A stretch of DNA of 5,240 nt from Firmicutes bacterium UBA1047. Its GTDB lineage: Bacteria; Bacillota; Clostridia; Tissierellales; Sedimentibacteraceae. Positions 1 to 5,218 of the stretch are shown here, piece after piece. Each line of letters begins with the position of its first letter. Within the stretch, counting starts at the first letter, position 1. The stretch spans positions 1 to 5,240 of the forward strand of contig DCDU01000173.1 in NCBI GenBank assembly GCA_002316585.1, given 5' to 3'. Position numbers and translations under genes: made by a program. The notes under the pieces are model-generated. The model was not told the origin of the DNA. It did no database searches and saw only the letters and a program-made list of their open reading frames with translations.

Positions 1-843
1 AATGATATGATAAATCAAATTCTCATAAATAAAATATGCGGCATTAACAATGTTCCCAATGAATTGCAGACCCCAAGAGTTTTGGGGGAAAATATGGTTG
101 TTCCTTTTGGCAATATTCTAAAGGGAATGATTGTTCCCAATACGGTTACAAAATCCTTGCATACGGAAAAAGTATATTCATTTGATGCGTTAAGATTTAA
201 AATTCAGGAATATCCGTTTTACTCGCCCATAGAAAACCAGGTAAGAACAATAGAATCCTTTGAGAAACCTGTAATTTTGGTTGACGATTTGCTTCATAAA
301 GGTTATAGGATAAAAGAAATTGACCCTATATTAAAAAGACATAATATAAATGTTAAAAAAATTATAGTGGGAATAATGTCCGGCAGAGGCAAGGACCTTA
401 TGAATATACAGGGAAGGGAAGCGGACTGTGCATATTTTATTCCTAACTTAAGACTTTGGTTCAATGAAAATTTAATGTATCCATTTTTAGGGGGAGACGG
501 AATTTGGCTTGATAATGAAAATGTTACAAATTTAATTCCATCCATAAATCTGATACTGCCATTTTATTCGCCAATGTTTATACGAGGAGCTTCCAAGGAG
601 GCTATATACAATCTTTCCATGGTTTGCTTGGAAAATGCAAAGCATGTGCTTTTAGCTTTAGAAACGGAATACAAAGAAATTTTCGAAAAAAACCTTACGG
701 TAAAAAGATTGGGTGAAGTGCTTTCATCTCCCAGACTGCCATATTTAGGCGACAATATTTATTATGATTTAAACAAGGAAGCATCCGGCTTCATGGATGT
801 AAGCATCGAGTCTCTCTCAAAACTTGAAAGGATAATAAAATAA
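1..843 (+). CDS. Phosphoribosyltransferase-like protein (5' end probably outside window)
   Basis: The frame is open to the left edge, with no stop before the first ATG at 7, and no ribosome binding site can be seen, so the gene very likely starts upstream and this is its C-terminal part. From the ATG at 7 there are 278 residues. Residues 89-101 read VILVDDLLHKGYR, preceded by a hydrophobic strand and followed by a helix and a second strand (VKKIIVGIMSGRG, 116-128). This is the pattern of the PRPP-binding loop of type I phosphoribosyltransferases (hydrophobic-DD-xx-x-TG-x-T). The two acidic residues D93 and D94 are kept, but the Thr positions that normally hold the 5'-phosphate are Lys and Arg/Ile, so activity is doubtful. 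No signal peptide or membrane segment is seen, so it is probably cytoplasmic. The stop overlaps the next start (TAATG), implying translational coupling with the dehydrogenase-like gene. The substrate is unknown; the fold assignment rests on one motif. Confidence 0.7.
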   Translation, partial: NDMINQILINKICGINNVPNELQTPRVLGENMVVPFGNILKGMIVPNTVTKSLHTEKVYSFDALRFKIQEYPFYSPIENQVRTIESFEKPVILVDDLLHKGYRIKEIDPILKRHNINVKKIIVGIMSGRGKDLMNIQGREADCAYFIPNLRLWFNENLMYPFLGGDGIWLDNENVTNLIPSINLILPFYSPMFIRGASKEAIYNLSMVCLENAKHVLLALETEYKEIFEKNLTVKRLGEVLSSPRLPYLGDNIYYDLNKEASGFMDVSIESLSKLERIIK

Positions 844-2048
844 TGTTCTATTACAAATATTGCGATAAGTATTTATTTTCAATAAAGGATGATTACAATT
901 ATACAAAGATAAATGACATTCCAAGCGACTGCGAAGAATTATATTTTCTTACCTGTTTAAATAAAGAAAACTCAAAAAAATCATTTGCTGTTAATCATCC
1001 CTGCGATTTGTTTATTGATGAGGAAAGCCTGGAGATGCTAAAATTACCCGCTAAAAGCTGCGATATTCCCACAAGGCTTGCCGAATTAATCGAAAAGAGA
1101 AAAATAAAGGCAGTCAACACGGAATATAATGATTACGAAGACTGCTTCCGTATGGATGAGCCGGGCAAAAGGAAGGTAAACATCTTAGCACTTGGAGATG
1201 TGGGAAGTACATTGCTTATAGGACTTAAGCTTTTAGGAAAAGACGTGGTAAGAGCAATAGGCATATATGACAGAGGCATGGATAAAATCAAAAGATGGGA
1301 ATACGAAATGAATCAAACATCATTTCCTTTTGAAGATTGTCTGCCTGAAGTCAAAGGGATAGAAAAGGAAGAATTATTTGATTGTGATATGTTTGTGTTT
1401 TGTGCTTCAAAGGGAGTTCCGCCCATAGGAAGCAAAACAGCAGATGTAAGAATGGTCCAATTTGAAGAAAATGCAAAGCTTATAAAAGAATATGCCTCCA
1501 TGGCGGCAGACAGCGGATTTAAAGGAATATTTGCAGTAGTTTCGGACCCGGTTGACCAATTGTGTGTAACAGTGCTTAAAGAAAGCAGGGGAGTATTGGC
1601 TCCCGAGCAAATTAAAGGGTACGGTCTTGGGGTAATGAATGCAAGAGCCTTGTATTATTCCAAAAAGTATGAGAAATTTTCAATGTATCTGCATGAAGGA
1701 AGAGCATTCGGACCTCACGGTAAAGATTTAATTATAGCAAACAGCATAACAAACTATGACGATGCTCTGTCAAGAGAGTTAACAAAATATGCGGTAGAAG
1801 CAAATTTGGAAGTAAGAAAGACAGGCTTTAAACCATATATTGCTCCTGCTCTTTCATCCGGAGCCATATCGATTATATATACCTTAGAAGGAAGGTATCA
1901 CTACAGCTCCAATTATTTATCCGGCGTGTACATGGGGGCAAAAAACAGGAATCTTCCGTCGGGGTTGGATATCGAAAAAATAAAAATGCCGGATAAGCTT
2001 TTTGAACGAATTAAGAATACATATGAGAACTTAACGCAGCCAATGTAA
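843..2048 (+). CDS. Lactate/malate dehydrogenase-like NAD-binding protein with altered active site
   Basis: This is a 401-residue protein. Its ATG shares one base with the previous stop and has an AAAGGA site 10 bases upstream (827-832). Residues 1-110 match nothing I recognise. From 111 it follows the lactate/malate dehydrogenase family: a Rossmann strand and loop KVNILALGDVGS (111-122), then CASKGVPPIGSKTADVR (187-203) with the Arg109 equivalent R203 and conserved N210. SDPVDQL (234-240) stands where the family has NPVD. IKGYGLGVMNAR (257-268) aligns without gaps to the family's VIGSGTVLDSAR, and GPHGKD (290-295) carries the catalytic His equivalent H292. Compared with true enzymes, Asp168 is Met265 and Asn140 is Asp235, while the Arg171 equivalent R268 is kept. 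NAD(H) binding is plausible, but ordinary lactate or malate oxidation is doubtful. It is probably a cytoplasmic partner of its neighbours. The family call is firm; the reaction is unknown. Confidence 0.85.
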   Translation: MFYYKYCDKYLFSIKDDYNYTKINDIPSDCEELYFLTCLNKENSKKSFAVNHPCDLFIDEESLEMLKLPAKSCDIPTRLAELIEKRKIKAVNTEYNDYEDCFRMDEPGKRKVNILALGDVGSTLLIGLKLLGKDVVRAIGIYDRGMDKIKRWEYEMNQTSFPFEDCLPEVKGIEKEELFDCDMFVFCASKGVPPIGSKTADVRMVQFEENAKLIKEYASMAADSGFKGIFAVVSDPVDQLCVTVLKESRGVLAPEQIKGYGLGVMNARALYYSKKYEKFSMYLHEGRAFGPHGKDLIIANSITNYDDALSRELTKYAVEANLEVRKTGFKPYIAPALSSGAISIIYTLEGRYHYSSNYLSGVYMGAKNRNLPSGLDIEKIKMPDKLFERIKNTYENLTQPM

Positions 2049-2078
2049 TTCTGAAATGAAACTGCGGAATCTCATACA

Positions 2079-2105
2079 TTTGGGGACATTCCTTTTTCAT
2101 CCAAA
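2079..2105. repeat. Decayed REP-like palindrome between genes
   Basis: The intergenic stretch contains TTTGGGGACATTCC, a T-run, then CATCCAAA. The outer arms TTTGG (2079-2083) and CCAAA (2101-2105) pair, with one further G-T pair, around a 15-base loop. From general memory, the TTTGGGGACATTCC half resembles short palindromes of the GGGGAC...GTCCCC type that are dispersed in many bacterial genomes. If so, the right arm here has decayed. The T-run could also let it act as a weak terminator, but the stem is too short to claim that. Confidence 0.35.
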
Positions 2106-2114
2106 GACTAAGCC

Positions 2115-2120
2115 TATAGT
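2115..2120 (+). promoter_or_regulatory. Possible -10 box before the flavodoxin-like gene
   Basis: TATAGT differs from the consensus -10 by one base and lies 34 bases before the preferred ATG of the flavodoxin-like gene. The only -35 candidate, TTTTCA at 2094-2099, has a short 15-base spacer and overlaps the palindrome. The gene may have its own promoter or may simply be read through from the two genes upstream. Confidence 0.2.
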
Positions 2121-2153
2121 TAAGGTGTGTCACCTACCGAAATGGGGGTTATT

Positions 2154-3212
2154 ATGAATTGTTTAACTGTTTTAAAATTCGGAACATCCGAAAGATTGGA
2201 TAAAATGCTGGCATCTTCATTAAGTAAATATGAGCATATTATAATATCAAATGTTGATGACATGTATGATTTGCAAAATAAAAAAATATTGTTTGCGATT
2301 GAGTTAGGGGATACCGGAATAAATATCGGGCATATGAAAATGCTTAGCAAAATAATGACATCAGGTTCTGATTTCATGAAAAGCTCCGTAGGAGGAATAA
2401 TAATAAGCTCAGACAATGAACTGTTTTCACGCTCCATTGCAAGAAAAACAATATTTTATGCAAACATGGCGGGCTGCATGTTTCCCGGGAAGCCTCTGTC
2501 CGAAGCTACAGGTTCTTTGAGAAATTTCAGAACACAGCAAGCTATTACAGCAGGCAACTCATCTTTAGAGGGTATTCTTTTATCAGACTGCAGAAATGTG
2601 ATTGACAGGATTACGAGTTATAAAATAAAAAAGTTTATAAACCCAAAAATATTGACTCTTTATTCAGGCAACTCCAAAACATCCAACACATATGCTCTGT
2701 GGAATATGGTTAAGGAGAATTTACATGACTGCGAAATTAATGAAATTCACATAGAAAACGGCTCTGTGGCAGACTGCAAAGGATGTCCATATAAAGCATG
2801 CAAGCACTATTCCCAAAGCACAAACTGCTTTTATGGGGGAATTATGGTTGAAGAGGTATATCCGGCAATATTAAATTGCGATATTTTAATGATGCTTTGC
2901 CCAAACTACAATGATTCCATAAGTGCAAACATGTCAGCCGTAATAAATCGTCTGACAGCCCTATACCGCAAAACAAAATTTTATGATAAATACATTTATT
3001 CCATAATTGTATCGGGATTCAGCGGAAGCGATATTATAGCAGAGCAGCTTATAAGTGCATTAAATATCAACAAAACCTTCATGCTTCCTCCAAATTTTGC
3101 ATTGATGGAAACGGCAAATAATCCCGGGGATGTGGAAAAGATAGAAAATATAAGAGAAAAAGCAAGGTCGTTTGCGGAGAATATAAAGAAGTGTATCGGT
3201 GGGATAAAATAG
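2154..3212 (+). CDS. Two-domain flavodoxin / NADPH-dependent FMN reductase-like protein with a Cys motif
   Basis: I chose the ATG at 2154 because GGGGG at 2143-2147 is correctly spaced. A longer GTG start at 2127 has TAAGG only one base before it and adds nine unconvincing residues. From 2154 it is 352 residues. Residues 164-351 form a flavodoxin-like domain: strand and phosphate loop KILTLYSGNSKTSNTY (165-180), strand DILMMLCPNYNDSISANM (243-260), and IIVSGFSGSDIIAEQL (284-299). Four cysteines, C208, C211, C216 and C225 (CX2CX4CX8C), lie in the loop where flavodoxin-type oxidoreductases and iron-sulfur flavoproteins carry cysteines. The N-terminal half (about 1-155) contains GGIIISSDNELFSRSIARKT (80-99), patterned like the back half of the same fold, so it may be a degenerate duplicate. 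It is a predicted cytoplasmic FMN-dependent electron carrier or reductase; its partners may be the two genes upstream. The substrate is unknown. Confidence 0.8.
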   Translation: MNCLTVLKFGTSERLDKMLASSLSKYEHIIISNVDDMYDLQNKKILFAIELGDTGINIGHMKMLSKIMTSGSDFMKSSVGGIIISSDNELFSRSIARKTIFYANMAGCMFPGKPLSEATGSLRNFRTQQAITAGNSSLEGILLSDCRNVIDRITSYKIKKFINPKILTLYSGNSKTSNTYALWNMVKENLHDCEINEIHIENGSVADCKGCPYKACKHYSQSTNCFYGGIMVEEVYPAILNCDILMMLCPNYNDSISANMSAVINRLTALYRKTKFYDKYIYSIIVSGFSGSDIIAEQLISALNINKTFMLPPNFALMETANNPGDVEKIENIREKARSFAENIKKCIGGIK

Positions 3213-3222
3213 TAAGTTGCAT

Positions 3223-3239
3223 AAGCATTATAATAGCTT
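3223..3239. promoter_or_regulatory. Imperfect palindrome overlapping a TATAAT box, candidate antitoxin operator
   Basis: AAGC-ATTATAAT-A-GCTT is nearly symmetrical, with one extra base in the right half, and contains TATAAT at 3229-3234. It lies 59 bases before the antitoxin start. RelB-type ribbon-helix-helix antitoxins repress their own operons by binding palindromes near the promoter, so this is a reasonable operator candidate. A GCATGC palindrome (3247-3252) lies close by. No good -35 box accompanies this TATAAT. Confidence 0.3.
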
Positions 3240-3271
3240 GCGAATGGCATGCATTTTGCAGTACATTTGTG

Positions 3272-3277
3272 TATAAT
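3272..3277 (+). promoter_or_regulatory. Candidate -10 box of the antitoxin gene
   Basis: This is a perfect TATAAT hexamer 20 bases before the antitoxin ATG. A start point about seven bases downstream would place the message 5' end right at the GGGAGG ribosome binding site (3284-3289). No convincing -35 box is found at 16-18 bases; TTGCAG at 3256-3261 is too close. A small inverted repeat, TACA-TTTG-TGTA (3262-3273), overlaps its left edge and could be an operator half-site pair. Confidence 0.35.
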
Positions 3278-3297
3278 ATTATTGGGAGGTGATGATT

Positions 3298-3603
3298 ATG
3301 GCAAAAACATCCAATATATTTGCTCGTGTTGAGCCGAAAGTAAAAGAACAGGCAGAACAAGTGCTTGAACAGTTGGGTATTTCCATGTCGAATGCTGTAA
3401 ATCTGTTTCTGAAGCAGATTATAATACAAAGAGGTATTCCTTTTGAAGTAAAATTGCCGGAAAATATTCCTCTTTCATATGACTCTTTAACAAAAGAGCA
3501 ATTTGATATTGAAATCGAAAAAGGTATGACAGATATTAAAGATGATAGGACATACTCCATGGAGAGTGTTGCAGAAGAAATGAAAAGAGATTATGGTATA
3601 TGA
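3298..3603 (+). CDS. RelB/DinJ-family type II antitoxin
   Basis: This is a 101-residue protein. The ATG at 3298 was chosen because GGGAGG (3284-3289) sits eight bases before it; the in-frame GTG at 3289 and ATG at 3292 overlap or crowd that site. Residues 3-45 (TSNIFARVEPKVKEQAEQVL and the following LGISMSNAVNLFLKQII) show the strand then helix-turn-helix pattern of ribbon-helix-helix RelB/DinJ antitoxins: a DNA-binding N terminus with a polar beta-strand, then the LG(I/L)SxSxA(V/I)xxFL helix. The tail from about 55 is charged and fits the toxin-binding segment. In this family the protein neutralises a RelE/YafQ-type mRNase and represses its own operon. The ATGA overlap with the next reading frame is the usual antitoxin-toxin arrangement, but that toxin gene is truncated, so this antitoxin is orphaned unless it serves a toxin elsewhere. 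Confidence 0.88.
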   Translation: MAKTSNIFARVEPKVKEQAEQVLEQLGISMSNAVNLFLKQIIIQRGIPFEVKLPENIPLSYDSLTKEQFDIEIEKGMTDIKDDRTYSMESVAEEMKRDYGI

Positions 3604-3734
3604 GCTCGATAATTTACTCTGCTCAGGCAAAACAAGATTTGAGGAATATTTATGAATATATAGCGTATAGCTTATGCTCACCTGATACTGCAAAAATTCA
3701 ACCTCTTACGAGCCGGTGGACTTATAATGTTTAA
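3600..3734 (+). pseudogene. RelE/ParE-family toxin, 3'-truncated remnant
   Basis: The ATG at 3600 overlaps the antitoxin stop (ATGA). The frame encodes 44 residues. Residues 1-34, including YSAQAKQDLRNIYEYIAYSL (6-25) and SPDTAKIQ (27-34), match the N-terminal helical hairpin of RelE/ParE-type toxins (Y-S-x-x-A-x-x-D-L-x-x-I-x-x-Y-I). Family members are about 85-100 residues, with the catalytic beta-sheet in the second half, which is missing here. From codon 35 the frame runs into the reverse complement of an unrelated ABC permease gene and stops at 3732. Without the sheet it cannot act as an RNase or gyrase poison. The break falls at about 3702-3705. The identification is clear from the motif and from the antitoxin beside it. 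Confidence 0.8.
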
Positions 3735-3810
3735 CACCGAATCGCCATAGAATATAGCTTGGCAGTAAAAACAGCATACCGAAAACCGGCAGCATCATAT
3801 ACGGTAAGTA
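3706..3810 (-). pseudogene. ABC-2 type permease, C-terminal fragment only
   Basis: On the minus strand an open stretch of 34 codons ends in TAA at 3708-3706. It begins YLPYMMLPVFGMLFLLPSYI, one hydrophobic membrane segment, and ends WRFGVKHYKSTGS. An aromatic-rich last helix followed by a short basic tail of the W-x-x-G-x-x-x-Y-x-S-(T/S)-G type is what I associate with permeases that partner the ATPase family encoded next door. A TAA codon at 3813-3811, in the same frame, marks where ATPase-derived sequence begins. No start codon or ribosome binding site belongs to it. It is the stub of a permease gene of usually about 260-270 codons; the rest has been deleted. Confidence 0.72.
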
Positions 3811-4486
3811 TTATTCTTTTTGTAAGAGCTTCAATATCCTGCATGTCATGAGTGGTAAGTATAACCGTTGTTTTTCGGTCTTTGTTTATATATTTAATGA
3901 ACTCTCTTACAGCAATTTTAGACACTGCGTCAAGCCCGATTGTAGGTTCATCCAAAAACAGAATTTTAGGGTTGTGCAGCAGGGATGCCGCAACTTCACA
4001 CCGCATGCGCTGTCCCAAGGACAGCTGTCTCGTAGGAGTTTTGATGATTGATTCAAGACTCAGCAATGAAACTAATTCATCAAAACTTTGTTTATATTGT
4101 TTTTCGTCAATTTTGTAAATATCTTTAAGAAGCTCAAAGCTGTCAACGACCGGAACATCCCACCAAAGCTGTGACCTTTGACCGAATACAACTCCGATTT
4201 CTTTCACATGATTAATTCTGTCCTTCCATGGAGTTCTGCCGTTTATTACGCAGGTTCCGCTGTCGGGATTGAGTATGCCGCTCATGATTTTTATCGTACA
4301 GCTTTTGCCTGCTCCGTTTGGACCGATATATCCTACCATTTCTCCTTCGGGAATAGTAAATGTAATATTGTCAAGCGCCTTTACATATTCATATTCCTTG
4401 TGAAAAAAAGATTTGGCAGCTTCTCTGAAACCTGCGTTTCGCCTTGCTACTTTAAATGTTTTATTAATATTTTTTAATTCAATCAT
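3731..4486 (-). CDS. ABC transporter ATP-binding protein, C-terminally truncated
   Basis: I placed the start at the ATG 4486-4484 because AGAGG (4497-4493) lies six bases before it; an ATG at 4510 would add eight residues and has no such site. The 251-residue product has every nucleotide-binding motif: Walker A GPNGAGKS (55-62), Q-loop in VFGQRSQLWWDVP (100-112), signature LSLGQ (155-159), Walker B ILFLDEP (175-181), D-loop GLD (184-186) and switch His213 (TTHD). The GQRSQLWWD and LSLGQRMR wording points to the ABC-2 exporter ATPases grouped as COG4586, usually about 320 residues. After residue about 227 the family sequence stops. The last 23 or so residues are permease DNA read in the wrong frame, so about 90 family residues are lost. 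It may still fold and hydrolyse ATP, but there is no intact permease here. The substrate is unknown. Confidence 0.82.
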   Translation of the reverse strand: MIELKNINKTFKVARRNAGFREAAKSFFHKEYEYVKALDNITFTIPEGEMVGYIGPNGAGKSCTIKIMSGILNPDSGTCVINGRTPWKDRINHVKEIGVVFGQRSQLWWDVPVVDSFELLKDIYKIDEKQYKQSFDELVSLLSLESIIKTPTRQLSLGQRMRCEVAASLLHNPKILFLDEPTIGLDAVSKIAVREFIKYINKDRKTTVILTTHDMQDIEALTKRIILTVYDAAGFRYAVFTAKLYSMAIRC

Positions 4487-4591
4487 GTCATACCTCTTTG
4501 TGGTTATCATGTCTACTTATTACATAAATAACAAAATGAATGCTTTATTAGCTTAAATTCATCTACAATAGATAGAAAGAATACTTAATAT

Positions 4592-5092
4592 TCATATTTC
4601 AAAATAGAGAATGTCCTCAATAATGCTTTTGTCTTTAATATCATCTTTTTTTTGAGAAATAATTTTTCCACCCATATGTTGATAGAACCCTAACGACGGA
4701 TTTCCATAAAGGCAGTTGATAATTATTGAAGAATAACCTCTGTCCTTTAGAGCGTTAGTACCGGCTGAAAACAATGCTTTACCAACACCCAATCCCTGGC
4801 ATCCTTTCAGTACATATAGTGCATAGATCTCACCGGAAGCATTATATTTTTTGTTCCTGGATATTCCGTAGCAGCAAAAACCGATAATAGTATGCCCAAT
4901 GACTGCAATGAAGAAATTATCGTTCTGTTCTATATCGATTCGGCACTTTTCGGCTTTTTCTATCAATTCCGCAATCCTTGAATCAATTACTTCATCAGGC
5001 ATTAATCCCGGATACGTTGTTTTCCAGGTATACACGTTGACAATTGTTATGCCTAAGGCATCTTCAGGGACAGCTTTACGAATGTCAAACAT
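4592..5092 (-). CDS. GNAT-family N-acetyltransferase
   Basis: This is a 166-residue protein, normal for the GNAT fold. The ATG at 5092-5090 is the first possible start, because a TGA closes the frame just upstream. GGGGTGA (5105-5099) sits six bases before it, and a second strong AAAAGGAGGT site lies at 5122-5113. Residues 1-30 (MFDIRKAVPEDALGI and onward, with YPGLMP at 27-32) form the first strand and helix. EIYALYVLKGCQGLGVGKAL (88-107) is the acetyl-CoA pyrophosphate-binding motif A, with QGLGVG matching the (Q/R)xxGx(G/A) rule. NPSLGFYQHMGGK (130-142) is motif B with the usual Tyr at the end of the domain. The class transfers an acetyl group from acetyl-CoA to an amine; the YPG...P start is common in uncharacterised members, so the acceptor cannot be named. 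It is transcribed alone, separated from the tRNA by a terminator and from the ABC gene by about 105 bases. Confidence 0.88.
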   Translation of the reverse strand: MFDIRKAVPEDALGITIVNVYTWKTTYPGLMPDEVIDSRIAELIEKAEKCRIDIEQNDNFFIAVIGHTIIGFCCYGISRNKKYNASGEIYALYVLKGCQGLGVGKALFSAGTNALKDRGYSSIIINCLYGNPSLGFYQHMGGKIISQKKDDIKDKSIIEDILYFEI

Positions 5093-5143
5093 TAAAAATC
5101 ACCCCGATGAGTACCTCCTTTTCCTGAAGCATATCGGTTTATC

Positions 5144-5171
5144 AAAATAAATTTCTGATACTAACAGGCAA
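5144..5171 (-). promoter_or_regulatory. Weak candidate promoter of the acetyltransferase gene
   Basis: Read on the minus strand, TTGCCT (5171-5166) and TATTTT (5149-5144) are separated by 16 bases and each matches four of six consensus positions. The -35 box would overlap the T-run of the tRNA terminator. The position fits a separate transcript for the acetyltransferase, but the match is poor. Confidence 0.2.
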
Positions 5172-5210
5172 AAAGAACTCCGACAAGTTTTATTAAAACT
5201 TGTCGGAGTT
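5170..5210 (-). terminator. Rho-independent terminator of the tRNA transcript
   Basis: Arms AACTCCGACAAGTTTT (5176-5191) and AAAACTTGTCGGAGTT (5195-5210) are exact reverse complements, giving a 16-bp stem with a three-base loop. On the minus strand the stem is followed by C and then TTTTT, as expected for intrinsic termination of transcription leaving the tRNA. On the plus strand the downstream bases are TGTCTAAG, with no proper T-run, so it works mainly in the minus direction. Confidence 0.88.
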
Positions 5211-5218
5211 TGTCTAAG

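Noticed and set aside
2123..2135. Small inverted repeat AGGTG-TGT-CACCT as an operator
   Set aside because: Five-base arms with a three-base loop occur by chance in a window of this size, and no regulator or matching second site is present.
2127..2153. GTG at 2127 as the start of the flavodoxin-like gene
   Set aside because: Its only purine-rich site, TAAGG, touches the codon with one base between. The ATG at 2154 has GGGGG at proper distance, and the extra nine residues show no domain character.
3289..3297. GTG at 3289 or ATG at 3292 as the antitoxin start
   Set aside because: Both overlap or sit directly at the GGGAGG site. The ATG at 3298 is spaced eight bases from it and gives the usual antitoxin N terminus.
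3079..3429. 116-residue minus-strand open frame across the intergenic region and antitoxin
   Set aside because: It lies opposite two convincing plus-strand genes, shows no family motif and has low-complexity composition typical of a shadow frame.
4178..4477. 99-residue plus-strand open frame opposite the ABC ATPase
   Set aside because: The minus-strand frame carries every ABC motif; this frame has none and no ribosome binding site.
4511..4591. Promoter or terminator between the acetyltransferase and the ABC ATPase gene
   Set aside because: The stretch is AT-rich, with a TTATT...AATAA symmetry, but no paired -35 and -10 boxes or hairpin plus T-run could be identified with confidence.
5176..5210. 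Hairpin as a transposon end or CRISPR-like repeat
   Set aside because: It is a single hairpin followed by a T-run right behind a tRNA, which a terminator explains fully. No repeated units or mobile-element gene are seen in the window.
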